Source: an uncultured Lachnospiraceae bacterium
GTDB taxonomy: Bacteria > Bacillota > Clostridia > Lachnospirales > Lachnospiraceae
Reading direction: 5' to 3'
Assembly: GCA_910579615.1 (NCBI GenBank)
Contig: CAJTUA010000010.1
Coordinates: 1-64,000 of the forward strand
DNA: 64,000 nt
How positions within the stretch are numbered: position 1 is the stretch's first letter; every line of letters starts with the position of its first letter. The notes under the pieces are model-generated. The model saw nothing but the letters and a program-made list of their open reading frames with translations, was not told the origin of the DNA and did no database searches. This document shows, in pieces, positions 17,903 through 26,081 of the stretch. Both the position numbers and the translations under genes were made by a program.

Positions 17903-18561
17903 ACAGTCTCTACTCCTTCCGGCGTTCCCATAAACTCTTCCATTGTCGCTGATGTTTCTGAGCTAATTCCTTCATGTGTTAGCACAATCCGGATAGTATC
18001 CAGTATTATCTTGACATCATTGATTAATGACACATTCTTCGTATACCAGACATCCATTGCAAACTTGTCTTCCCACGACACGCCATTCCTGCCATGTGCC
18101 TGAGCATATCCGGTAAGTCCCGGTCTCACATCATGTCTGTGATGCTGTTCTTCACTATATCTGTCCAGATATCTTACCAGTAGGGGACGAGGTCCTATCA
18201 AAGACATATCTCCTTTAAGGATATTGAAGAATTCTGGAATCTCGTCGATGCTGTATTTTCGTAACCAAGATCCAAAAGGAGTCAGTCTTACTTCATCTGG
18301 TAGCAATTTTCCATTTTTATCTTTTTCATCTGTCATCGTGCGGAACTTATAAAGACGAAATATCTTTTCTTTTCCTGTCTTTGAATCTATCTTTCCTGGG
18401 CGATCCTGTTTAAACAACACTGGTGACCCAAGCTTAATTCTCACAAGAATGGCTATAATAACATACAACCAACAAAAAAGAATCATAACCATTAACGAAG
18501 CGACAATATCAACTACCCTCTTAAAGAACAGAGCATATGAACCTCTTTTTGCTTTTCCCAT
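17884..18561 (-). CDS. Initiating sugar-phosphate transferase (monotopic PGT, PglC-like)
   Basis: 225 residues. One N-terminal hydrophobic re-entrant segment (about residues 10-35) is followed by the catalytic core: FKQDRPGK, FRLYKFRTMT, IDEIPEFFNILKGDMSLIG and PRPLL. These are the bacterial sugar transferase (PglC/WcaJ) signatures. It moves a phospho-sugar from a UDP-sugar to undecaprenyl phosphate and so starts the repeat unit. ATG 18561 is preferred to 18594 because it has GGAG upstream and lies just after the aminotransferase stop. Next to PglD- and PglE-like genes, the likely substrate is a UDP-diacetamido sugar. Confidence 0.85.
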   Translation of the reverse strand: MGKAKRGSYALFFKRVVDIVASLMVMILFCWLYVIIAILVRIKLGSPVLFKQDRPGKIDSKTGKEKIFRLYKFRTMTDEKDKNGKLLPDEVRLTPFGSWLRKYSIDEIPEFFNILKGDMSLIGPRPLLVRYLDRYSEEQHHRHDVRPGLTGYAQAHGRNGVSWEDKFAMDVWYTKNVSLINDVKIILDTIRIVLTHEGISSETSATMEEFMGTPEGVETVWKAPN

Positions 18562-18581
18562 ACGTTTTAATCTCCGTTCAT

Positions 18582-19868
18582 TTATTCGAAACAAGCTTTA
18601 ATCATATCGATAATCGTATCCTGTTGTTCAACTGTCATCTTGTTATCACTTGGCAGACAAAAACCTCTGTCAAAGATATCCATACCTATGTCCACAGCTT
18701 CTCCATTGATATATGCATTCGTCATTGCCCTACCGCTTCCGGATCTGGTAATGAATGGATTCATTCTATAGATAGGCTGCATATGCATTGGTTTCCATAT
18801 CGGTCTACCCTCTGCATTGATGGATGCAATTGCATCCAAAATCTCCATTGGACAACTTTTACCCTTTTCCGGAACATAAAGTGATTTCGTCTCTGACCGA
18901 ACTTGCTTACACATTGCATCCGGATCTATAATTAGACAACTGAGCCAGAAGTTAGGCTCACTGCTCTTTGTATCATATGGATTCATCGATACCGGAAGAT
19001 TTTTCAGGCCTTCCTTGTACCTCTCATAGATAGACTTTTTCTGAGCTATATGCTCTTCAAGATAAGGATACTGACCTCTTACTACACCAGCAATCACATT
19101 TGACATACGGTAGTTGTATCCCAGTTCTTCATGTTGATACCATGATGCCGCTTCTCTAGCCTGTGTAGACCATTTACGCACCTTGTTAGCGGCCTCCTTG
19201 CTGTTCGTTAGGAACATACCTCCAGAACTACCTGTAATAATTTTGTTTCCGTTAAAGCTGATACAGTTATACTTTCCGAATGTTCCCGTCTGAACGCCCT
19301 TATAGGTCGCACCCAGCGACTCTGCTGCATCCTCAATGATGATTGCACCATGTCTGTCACAGACCGCTTTCAGTTCATCTATCTTACCTGGTGTACCATA
19401 CAAGTGCGCCATAACCACTAACTTGACATCTGGATATATTTCAAACGCCTTTTCTAGCGCAACCGGATCCATGTTCCAAGTATCCTCTTCGGTATCGATG
19501 AATACGGGGATTCCCCTCTCATAGCATATCGGATTCACTGTAGCATCAAATGTCATATCACTGGCGAATACATATCTGCCCTCCAAGGCTCCTCGACCTA
19601 CTTCATTCTGTCCATACAGCTCCTGCCCTGCCAGCTTCATAGCCATATGAAGAGCAGCTGTTCCGGCAGACAGTGCCACTGCATATTTGCATCCGATCTT
19701 GTCACAGGTGATCCTCTCCACCTCAGTGATGTTCGGTCCTACTGTGGACATCCAGTTCGTTCTGTATGCTTCACTGATATATTTAATCTCCTCCCCATGC
19801 ATTGTAGGAGAAGAGAGCCATATTTTCTTTTCAAAGGGTTTTAAACCACTGTTGAAATCAAAGGCCAT
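18582..19868 (-). CDS. DegT/DnrJ/EryC1 sugar aminotransferase (PglE-like)
   Basis: 428 residues, PLP-dependent fold. The Schiff-base lysine is K209 in SFNGNKIITGS; the IIEDAAESLGATY segment precedes it. The family aminates 4-keto-6-deoxy nucleotide sugars. With the following PGT and PglD-like genes it fits the second step of a bacillosamine-type pathway; the expected 4,6-dehydratase (PglF) is not seen in this window. It is the first gene of the cluster in transcription order, with GAGGTAG before the ATG. Confidence 0.85.
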   Translation of the reverse strand: MAFDFNSGLKPFEKKIWLSSPTMHGEEIKYISEAYRTNWMSTVGPNITEVERITCDKIGCKYAVALSAGTAALHMAMKLAGQELYGQNEVGRGALEGRYVFASDMTFDATVNPICYERGIPVFIDTEEDTWNMDPVALEKAFEIYPDVKLVVMAHLYGTPGKIDELKAVCDRHGAIIIEDAAESLGATYKGVQTGTFGKYNCISFNGNKIITGSSGGMFLTNSKEAANKVRKWSTQAREAASWYQHEELGYNYRMSNVIAGVVRGQYPYLEEHIAQKKSIYERYKEGLKNLPVSMNPYDTKSSEPNFWLSCLIIDPDAMCKQVRSETKSLYVPEKGKSCPMEILDAIASINAEGRPIWKPMHMQPIYRMNPFITRSGSGRAMTNAYINGEAVDIGMDIFDRGFCLPSDNKMTVEQQDTIIDMIKACFE

Positions 19869-19919
19869 CTTTTAACTACCTCACAATCTTCAGAAAAACG
19901 TAGTCTCTTCCTTGCTATT

Positions 19920-20066
19920 TTAGTTAACATCCGGCATCGGCATATGTTCTAGAGAAGCGATAGCCTTATCATCACCAATCGTAATACTTTCTACTGTACA
20001 CTTCTTATCAAACTTATACTCAGCAAGAGCTACGCCGTCCGCAAAGAATAATCCATCAGTAATGAT
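19920..20066 (-). pseudogene. C-terminal gene remnant, unrecognised
   Basis: A stretch of 48 codons without a start, bounded upstream by an in-frame stop and ending in TAA, reading through ADGVALAEYKFD and ASLEHMPMPDVN. Codon use looks like coding sequence. I do not recognise the family. It lies just upstream of the polysaccharide operon, next to accessory DNA, and is probably what is left of a gene cut by rearrangement. Confidence 0.4.
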
Positions 20067-20387
20067 TTATCCTATCAAAACTCTTAGGTTAGATTGATTA
20101 ATGTTTTTCATGACCAAGTTCTATTTTCCTTTAATTCTTCAAAATCCCCGATGAAGAAATCGGTAATATACCTGTATGCTTTCTGCTTCCATGTTCTCGT
20201 TTATTATTCCAAGTCGGATTATCTGTTTTTCTTCCCTCCCCCTATTTTTATTCATTATTGTCACATCATCCAAACTTGTTTCCATTAGAGATTTCCATAA
20301 CACTTTTCCTCTTTCCTTTTCTTGAAATGTTACCTCCCCATCCCCCATATTCCCAATCCTATTTCAAATATTCTGAAACATACCTTT
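20067..20387. other. Gene-free stretch
   Basis: About 320 bases between the remnant at 19.9-20.1 kb and the decayed 3' end of the helicase gene. Many T/C-rich segments; no supported gene, RNA or terminator. The promoter of the polysaccharide operon should lie here or just downstream, but no clear -35/-10 pair was found. Confidence 0.4.
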
Positions 20388-20634
20388 CTAAAAACCTCTA
20401 AAAACGGGCATGCTTCGCCACTCCCTCAAATATGTCCAAACCGCCCTTTCCAACGCAGCGATTCCTTCCATATTCCACGGCTCACATACCCAATCTGACC
20501 AATTCCCACTCCAGATGCGCCAAAGCGACAATCCCTTGCGGAAATCTTTTTCTCGTCAATTATCCCAACTTACATCAGGTTACAATCCCCCACACCTTCC
20601 TATCCCAAATCCAAACCTCCCAAAACCTTCTTCC
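20388..20634 (-). pseudogene. Decayed helicase-associated repeat behind the helicase gene
   Basis: Continuing past the helicase stop, one minus frame reads QGIVALAHLEWELVRLGM and then stops, and a neighbouring frame goes on with CEPWNM and ALERAVWTYLREW. Together they resemble the end of one helicase-associated repeat (usually IGMxW) and the start of the next. This suggests the gene once had more repeats and was shortened by frameshifts and a stop. The similarity is by eye only. Confidence 0.35.
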
Positions 20635-22668
20635 TCATCCCCTACATCCTGCTGCCGGTCTCCCGGCTTTGGCATTCCATATCATCCCAATTTCTTCCAA
20701 CTTCCAAATCTTCTCTGCTGACAGCTTCTTCCGTTCCTCTGACATTCCATCCTGCTTTTCCCTGCATCCCACTCCGCCATCCTTCCTCTTACAAGCGGCA
20801 TACGCACTCCGTTGGTTCGAAATCCACTTCCCCAACCGATATTCATCCTCACATATATACCCGTTTGGTACTTCCAGATTCCCATTCGCCCCGAAATACT
20901 CTTTTGCATGCCGGAAGCCAACTTCCCACGGTTCCTCCATTTCCCACATCATGCCAATTCCATCTAGCTGCATGACCTGCCATTTTTCCAACAGCCCTTT
21001 CCTGCGCCCAGTCCGCTGCCGTTGCAGCCAGATACCTAAGTTTCTCCCACTTCCTGTGATGTATCGTTTTGGGATGGACAAGTTCCCATGTTCCCTGTAA
21101 TAGCTCTTTGCTTCGGCAAAATTCCTCTCCCACGCTGCCTCCGGCATAGCCTGCCAGCGCATACCGATTGCATCAAGCCGTGCTACCTGTACCTCCCCCA
21201 GACAGCCCGCCACCTTCCCGGCATGGACTTTCCTCTGCGTGGCAATCCACGCTCCGAGGGAATAGCCCTCCGCGGTCACATAGGTTGCCGGAACTTCCAG
21301 ATTACCATGTTCCGTATAATACTCCTGCGCTTTTGCATACATGGTTTCCCATGATGCGCCAAGCGTTTCGGTAAGCCGTGCAAACAACTTCCTGCAATCC
21401 CCCAGCTCATCGATTACCTGGAAATGTCCTCCTACCAACGCCCCGGTTCTGCCTTGCTCACGGTAATGTGTGGCAGTCTGCTGCAATTCTTCCTCCAATG
21501 CCCCGATACTGCAAAGGTTCTCGATGTTCATCACAATGTCAAAGATAACAGGGGATTTCTTTTTTCCTGCCGCAAGCGCCCGCCCAATCTGCTGTTTGTA
21601 GATGGTTGGCGACACGGTCGGGCGCAGCAGGATAACACCGTCCACGCCATCGACATGGATTCCTTCGTTAAGCATGTCAATGCAGTATAAAAGCTTTAAA
21701 TGCCTGCTTGTATCGGTCTTGAATGTTTCAAATTCCCTGTTGCTTGCCGGGTCGTCGGAGTACACAGTATAAATATGCGGTGCTGAATCCACCTTTGCGA
21801 ACCATTCTGGGGCAAGCTGTTGCATCTCACATAAATGGTCATAGTTCGCACAAAAGACAATGTACTTGCCGCAGTTTTTTGTTCCTTGGCCAGTTTTGGC
21901 AGGAGCGGGGCTGTCCGCTGTTTCCTGTTGCAGCTTTTTGGTATCCTTTGGGTCTTCTTCCATTTGCATATGCCTTGCAAAGACATCTGACAGACCGTCC
22001 GCCTTTTCCAATGCGCGGCGCAGTGCCGCAAGCTCTTTTTCCGCCGCGTCACGCACTGCCTTATTTTTTGTTTGCTGCACGCGCATCTCATATCTTTTTA
22101 GTTCTTTTTGGTAGGCGTAAATAGAAAGTACATATTTGGGCATTGGCAGAATCCCACCTGCCACGGCGTCACCCAGTGTCAGCTGCGAGGCAATGTTACC
22201 GCCAAACAGTTCCCATGCCATATCCCGCTGGTTGTCAAGAAAACGGATATTCGTTGCGGAAAGCCCTAATATTTTTGCCTTTGGATACATCTCCCGCAAT
22301 TGTTTGACGCCGCTGCCCCACTGGGCTGCTCCGCAGCGGTGGAATTCATCGAGAATGATGTAGTCCGCCCTTAGGTTCGCAAGTTCATCCTTTTCCATCC
22401 GCATCAGGCGGGCGTATGTGAAAAACTGCAGGTTCCCCAATGCATCACCGCCTGCCGCCCTCCATTTTTCCTGCTGCGTTTTAAAAATATGTTCTGACGG
22501 CGAAAGGAAGCAGAACCTGCTTTCTGTGTGATCCGCACAGAGTTGGAAGGCAATGAAAGACTTGCCAGTTCCGGTTGGGTGGATGATAGCAGCCCTTCCG
22601 GTTTCCTCCAACATGGAAACTGCCGCCCGGTAGGCCTTATCGTTATGTTCAAATAGTATTTTCCCCAT
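20635..22668 (-). CDS. DEAD/DEAH-box helicase with helicase-associated (HA) repeats
   Basis: 677 residues. Walker A HPTGTGKSF is near residue 30, motif II is DEFH, motif III is LSATN, and a helicase C domain carries LYCIDMLNEGIHVDGVDGV and RPTVSPTIYKQQIGRALA. Three HA repeats follow, each with a YY.EHGNLxVP start and an IGMxW end. Such proteins are common on mobile or accessory DNA in Clostridia and resemble restriction-type or element-borne helicases; their function is not established. The last residues (RPAAGCRG) do not fit a repeat and the downstream DNA looks like lost repeats. An AAGGAAAGGAG site precedes the ATG. Confidence 0.8.
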   Translation of the reverse strand: MGKILFEHNDKAYRAAVSMLEETGRAAIIHPTGTGKSFIAFQLCADHTESRFCFLSPSEHIFKTQQEKWRAAGGDALGNLQFFTYARLMRMEKDELANLRADYIILDEFHRCGAAQWGSGVKQLREMYPKAKILGLSATNIRFLDNQRDMAWELFGGNIASQLTLGDAVAGGILPMPKYVLSIYAYQKELKRYEMRVQQTKNKAVRDAAEKELAALRRALEKADGLSDVFARHMQMEEDPKDTKKLQQETADSPAPAKTGQGTKNCGKYIVFCANYDHLCEMQQLAPEWFAKVDSAPHIYTVYSDDPASNREFETFKTDTSRHLKLLYCIDMLNEGIHVDGVDGVILLRPTVSPTIYKQQIGRALAAGKKKSPVIFDIVMNIENLCSIGALEEELQQTATHYREQGRTGALVGGHFQVIDELGDCRKLFARLTETLGASWETMYAKAQEYYTEHGNLEVPATYVTAEGYSLGAWIATQRKVHAGKVAGCLGEVQVARLDAIGMRWQAMPEAAWERNFAEAKSYYREHGNLSIPKRYITGSGRNLGIWLQRQRTGRRKGLLEKWQVMQLDGIGMMWEMEEPWEVGFRHAKEYFGANGNLEVPNGYICEDEYRLGKWISNQRSAYAACKRKDGGVGCREKQDGMSEERKKLSAEKIWKLEEIGMIWNAKAGRPAAGCRG

Positions 22669-22786
22669 CGGCGGCTCCTTTCCTTAGTCAGAACATGATA
22701 TATTCCATATCTGATATCTGGCTTCGTTTTGTTCCCTCCCACGAGATGGATGGATGCGATTCCATTTCATCTGGAACGTGGCAGGA

Positions 22787-22815
22787 ATGTAATGAAGCAC
22801 TATACTTCATTACAT
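22787..22815 (-). repeat. 29-base palindrome, copy 1
   Basis: Arms ATGTAATGAAG and CTTCATTACAT (11 bases, perfect) around CACTATA. It is the exact reverse complement of the copy at 23256-23284. It lies about 120 bases upstream of the helicase start, where an operator could sit. Confidence 0.7.
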
Positions 22816-22958
22816 CCCCGTCACTCAACTCATTTTTTATAGGAAAATTCCTGCAAATTCCCGTATTTTAAATCGAAACCCTGACTATGAATGACTGCGA
22901 ATTGCGGGGTGGTAATTAAAAAAATCAAACTGTTTTTAAATCACCATTTTATGAAAGA

Positions 22959-23029
22959 CCAGGGTGTGTCTAAAAACTTATTCTTGTGTTTTACACACCT
23001 CGCACAAACCGTTTTGAGACACACCCTGG
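22959..23029. repeat. Inverted repeat with GGTGTGTC arms (MITE-like)
   Basis: CCAGGGTGTGTC at 22959-22970 pairs with GACACACCCTGG at 23018-23029; the pairing continues inward over AAAA/TTTT with one extra base. GTGTGTC ends are common on insertion sequences, so this may be a small non-autonomous element or a bidirectional terminator. Confidence 0.5.
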
Positions 23030-23179
23030 CAAAACAGCAAAAAACAGATAGGATTTTTTGACACTTATTTTTGACTGCGAATTGTCAAAATCCGCAAAAT
23101 AACTTTACTTTTTTATGCATTTTACTTACTTTGTCGGGTATTTTCTGAAAAAGGAAGTGGAAATATTCCTTCGAATTTG

Positions 23180-23208
23180 TTGACAAAGAAACATTCCTGT
23201 GATATAAT
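23180..23208 (+). promoter_or_regulatory. Consensus sigma-A promoter leading to no gene
   Basis: TTGACA at 23180-23185 and TATAAT at 23203-23208, spacing 17. It points right, while the nearest downstream protein genes are all on the minus strand. A start near 23215 is expected. Confidence 0.7.
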
Positions 23209-23214
23209 CTTAGA

Positions 23215-23289
23215 GATTATTAGTACAAACTATTATATTTTTTGAAGAATTTTCCATGTAATGAAGTATAGTGCTTCATTACATTTTTC
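23215..23289 (+). ncRNA. Candidate small RNA ending in the 29-base palindrome
   Basis: The promoter at 23180-23208 is followed about 45 bases on by the palindrome at 23256-23284 and then TTTTT, which together look like an intrinsic terminator. The transcript would be about 75 nucleotides. No family is recognised, and the stem is A+U-rich, so termination may be weak. Confidence 0.4.
23256..23284 (+). repeat. 29-base palindrome, copy 2
   Basis: Arms ATGTAATGAAG and CTTCATTACAT around TATAGTG, identical to copy 1 read on the other strand, followed here by five T. The two copies bound a 498-base segment. Confidence 0.7.
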
Positions 23290-23308
23290 ATTTTATAACC
23301 CATCAAAA

Positions 23309-23412
23309 AAAGAGACTGTTGTATGAAATCAAAAGAAGCATTAAATATAGAATCTGATTAACCTCTAATTTCTATATTTTACATTCTTTTTTCTTTACAC
23401 AACAGCCTCTTT
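23309..23412. repeat. 104-base imperfect inverted repeat
   Basis: AAAGAGACTGTTGT at 23309-23322 pairs with ACAACAGCCTCTTT at 23399-23412 (one mismatch), and inner parts (AAAAGAAGCATTAAATATAG with the matching right side) pair again with few mismatches. It contains no reading frame. It may be a miniature inverted-repeat element or a long terminator hairpin. Confidence 0.55.
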
Positions 23413-23606
23413 CCTATACACCCTACTCTACAGGCCAAAACTGCCCGGACTACCGTCACCTATCTTTTCCATATTTTATTTTCAGATATTTCCAGATAAT
23501 TGACTGCTTATCCCCGCTCCATTCCCAAACGGTTGACGATTTATTTTCCTGCTCCATGATTACCATTCATTGCTATTCCATCCTTATTCTATGGAACCCT
23601 GTTCCT

Positions 23607-25280
23607 TCAATCGCTCACCTCCAACCACATCCCAACCTTCCCCCGCACCGTCTCCTCCGGAACCTCCAACGCCCCGGATTCCACCGCGCCATGCACCAAC
23701 ATCATCCGGATATCCAGAATCTTCATCGATGCGCAATACATAAACTGCTCATTCAAAAGCGGTGTATTATATTTCTTTAATATCTCTACCGTAGCATCAA
23801 ACGCAGCCTGCATATTCTCCATCGCCTTTGCATACAGCGGATGCCCCGTCAGAATTTGCTCCACCTTCTTTAAATTCCCCCTGGAAATCACCAGAATATC
23901 TGCCACGGCAAAACCGTCCGCACCCACATGCGCCACTTCCCCATCCAACGTTCTCCATATGTCCTTCTCGGCATCCGAAAGCTCCTGCGGCTTACGCTTG
24001 TTTTTCAGCACATCCGCAAGCAGCATAACCGACGAAAAATCACCCAGGATTTTCGGGTTCTGCCACATACCGTAATCGTTGAACTGGTATGTCCAAAACA
24101 TTGCCCTTGCCGAATCCCCGCTGCCGCAGTGCCCCATTACCAGGTTTTCCGGGAGCGAGACCTTTTCATATCCAATGAACCCCCAATCCTCACCGTTTGT
24201 GCGGGTATATGGGAAGTCAACCTTATACCCCCGCAAATTCTTAATGTAGTAATCAATACAGTAAACCATCAGCCACCATCTTATGGTATTGTCACTGATA
24301 TGCTCCCCCGCAATCCCTAAGGCGCGGACATCCGCAAGGGAATCTGCCGCCACCGCCTCAATCATTTTTTCCCTCTGTGCCGCATTTTCCCGCTGCATTG
24401 CATAGATTTCCTGCTGGCATTCCTTGCTTAGGATGAAGAAATCCGTTACGTATTTGTCCCCCATTTTTTTGAGCAGCGTTGCCCACACCAGCAAATCGAC
24501 TTCCTCCTCGATATACGGCGCGGCAATGCCGAGCTCCACGGAAAGTTCCTGAATCGTGGATGGGTTATTGCTCGCCTCAAGCAAAATATTTTTCGGGATT
24601 TTCCGCCCTACCGCGCTCCATGGAAGTCCGCTTGGCTGGCTTCCGCTCGACGCAAAATCCACTTCCTCTGGTTGGTAGCTCCTTGTTCCAAATTCTCTCG
24701 CCATACTCATACCTTCCTTCAAAATTTTTCTGGCACGGGAAAGCTTCGAGAGCACCGTGCCGATTGGAACACAAAGGGCAGCGGCGATATCCTTCGCCTT
24801 GGTATCCTCAAGGTAAAAAGCAACGATAAGCTGCCGGTAATCGGCAACGATAAAGGCAAGCTCCCGCCGCAGCAAGGATAGCTCCTCGCCATGCACCAAC
24901 ATCTCCTCAACCGCCCGGTGTTGTCCCTGTGGGAAAGCAGGGAGAAATTCCTCGCAGTCATTGATGTCAACCCCTGCCACCGACTGCTGCCGACGGCGCT
25001 TTGCATCCGCCCATCTGCTGTAGCGGTTGCGCGCAATCCGCCACACCCATGCCGAAAAATGCTCTGGCACCGTTTTGGCGCGCAGTGCAGCAATGATATT
25101 CAGTGCAATATCCGACGCGAGGTCTTCCGCCTCCGTTGGATTTCCCGTTTTTTTTAGGCAGAAATAAAACAGCTTTTCCATATAGCCGCTGGTAAAGTTT
25201 TCAATCAGCCCTTCCGGCATTTTGCTGTTATCCGCCGCGAAGCTTCCTGCCTGCTGCCGCGCTTTTCCCTCATTTTCCAT
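23607..25280 (-). CDS. ECF sigma factor with a large C-terminal domain
   Basis: 557 residues. Residues about 25-190 hold sigma-70 region 2 (LASDIALNIIAALR, WVWRIARNRYSRW) and region 4 with its helix-turn-helix (KAKDIAAALCVPIGTVLSKLSRARKIL). The remaining 365 residues, about twice the sigma part, contain a possible winged-helix-like segment (STIQELSVELGIAAPYIEEEVDLL) and then an unrecognised mostly helical domain. No anti-sigma gene is adjacent, so the C-terminal part may control activity itself. GGAGGAAAGG precedes the ATG. The domain's ligand is unknown. Confidence 0.78.
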   Translation of the reverse strand: MENEGKARQQAGSFAADNSKMPEGLIENFTSGYMEKLFYFCLKKTGNPTEAEDLASDIALNIIAALRAKTVPEHFSAWVWRIARNRYSRWADAKRRRQQSVAGVDINDCEEFLPAFPQGQHRAVEEMLVHGEELSLLRRELAFIVADYRQLIVAFYLEDTKAKDIAAALCVPIGTVLSKLSRARKILKEGMSMAREFGTRSYQPEEVDFASSGSQPSGLPWSAVGRKIPKNILLEASNNPSTIQELSVELGIAAPYIEEEVDLLVWATLLKKMGDKYVTDFFILSKECQQEIYAMQRENAAQREKMIEAVAADSLADVRALGIAGEHISDNTIRWWLMVYCIDYYIKNLRGYKVDFPYTRTNGEDWGFIGYEKVSLPENLVMGHCGSGDSARAMFWTYQFNDYGMWQNPKILGDFSSVMLLADVLKNKRKPQELSDAEKDIWRTLDGEVAHVGADGFAVADILVISRGNLKKVEQILTGHPLYAKAMENMQAAFDATVEILKKYNTPLLNEQFMYCASMKILDIRMMLVHGAVESGALEVPEETVRGKVGMWLEVSD

Positions 25281-25355
25281 GCCCTTTCCTCCTTTCGCAA
25301 ATATAGTGTGGCGAATTGCAATTTTATTGCGGGAAATTTTAAATTATTTAAAAAA

Positions 25356-25389
25356 ATGGTCAGACTTCCTTTTCCGGAAATCCGACCAT
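25356..25389 (-). terminator. Terminator behind the zeta-like kinase gene
   Basis: ATGGTC and GACCAT arms with partial pairing inside, followed on the minus strand by seven T. It separates the zeta-like operon from the ECF sigma gene. Confidence 0.55.
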
Positions 25390-25481
25390 ATGTTTATGAA
25401 ACCTATCAAAGACGATTAAAATTTGCAGAAATTCCATATCTGCCAGTGCTTTATCCATAAGCTGTAGCATGGATTCTATGT

Positions 25482-26081
25482 CTATTGTTCCTCCCCTTCT
25501 AACGGTTCTGGATTTCCTTTATACATACAATCAAACCATCCGCATTTTTCATGCGTGTTATCCTTAATTTTTCCATCTTCAAAAATTGCAATCTGTTTAA
25601 ACCCCACCGTATTGTCATATATGTAAATCTTATCGCATAATCCAATAACATTTTTAAGATTTTTCAATGAGTTTTCATATCTTTTTTTGATATCCTCCTC
25701 TTTTATGCCATGACCACCCTCTTTCACTCTGTGCGCAACTCTCTCTATAGCCAATTCCGCACTTTCTAACCCAACATAATACATTTGTATCTTAAATCCT
25801 TGTTGTTTTGCCTTCTTAATATTCCCAATGATACTATTCCCAGTGAGGGTTGTTTCCTGGTTAAACGAAATCCCCTTTTCCAAATAAGTTTTTGTTCTCC
25901 TCACAGCTTCCCTCATGGCATCCATCTGGTCATTGACATTGCGCCAGTCGCCCTTGTTCTCTTTCAGGATTTCATCCGAATTAACCCTCTTTTGATTTTC
26001 TGGCAGTATATCGCCCAACCGATAAAAAGTTGATTTTCCTGCTCCATTTACCCCGGCAATTAATGTATAAATTTTCTCCAT
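25482..26081 (-). CDS. Zeta-toxin-like P-loop kinase
   Basis: 199 residues. The Walker A motif GVNGAGKST is at residues 10-18, and NSDEIL and ETTLTG match the substrate-side motifs of zeta/PezT-like kinases. Classical zeta toxins phosphorylate UDP-GlcNAc and block wall synthesis. The upstream gene overlaps by one base (TGATG), as in toxin-antitoxin pairs. It is a little shorter than typical zeta toxins, and many stand-alone relatives have no proven toxicity, so toxin function is only possible. Confidence 0.7.
   Translation of the reverse strand: MEKIYTLIAGVNGAGKSTFYRLGDILPENQKRVNSDEILKENKGDWRNVNDQMDAMREAVRRTKTYLEKGISFNQETTLTGNSIIGNIKKAKQQGFKIQMYYVGLESAELAIERVAHRVKEGGHGIKEEDIKKRYENSLKNLKNVIGLCDKIYIYDNTVGFKQIAIFEDGKIKDNTHEKCGWFDCMYKGNPEPLEGEEQ

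Larger units (their letters stand above)
22669..23606. other. Gene-free accessory region rich in palindromes
   Basis: About 940 bases without a supported protein gene, between the helicase and the ECF sigma factor. It holds two oppositely oriented copies of a 29-base palindrome, a hairpin with GGTGTGTC arms, a 104-base imperfect inverted repeat, a repeated GACTGCGAATTG (about 22893 and 23073) and a consensus promoter on the plus strand. The sub-elements are listed separately. Confidence 0.6.

Noticed and set aside
20432..21100. A 222-codon open frame on the plus strand
   Set aside because: It lies antisense to the helicase gene, has no ribosome site, and its composition (serine, proline, phenylalanine) is that of a mirror frame.
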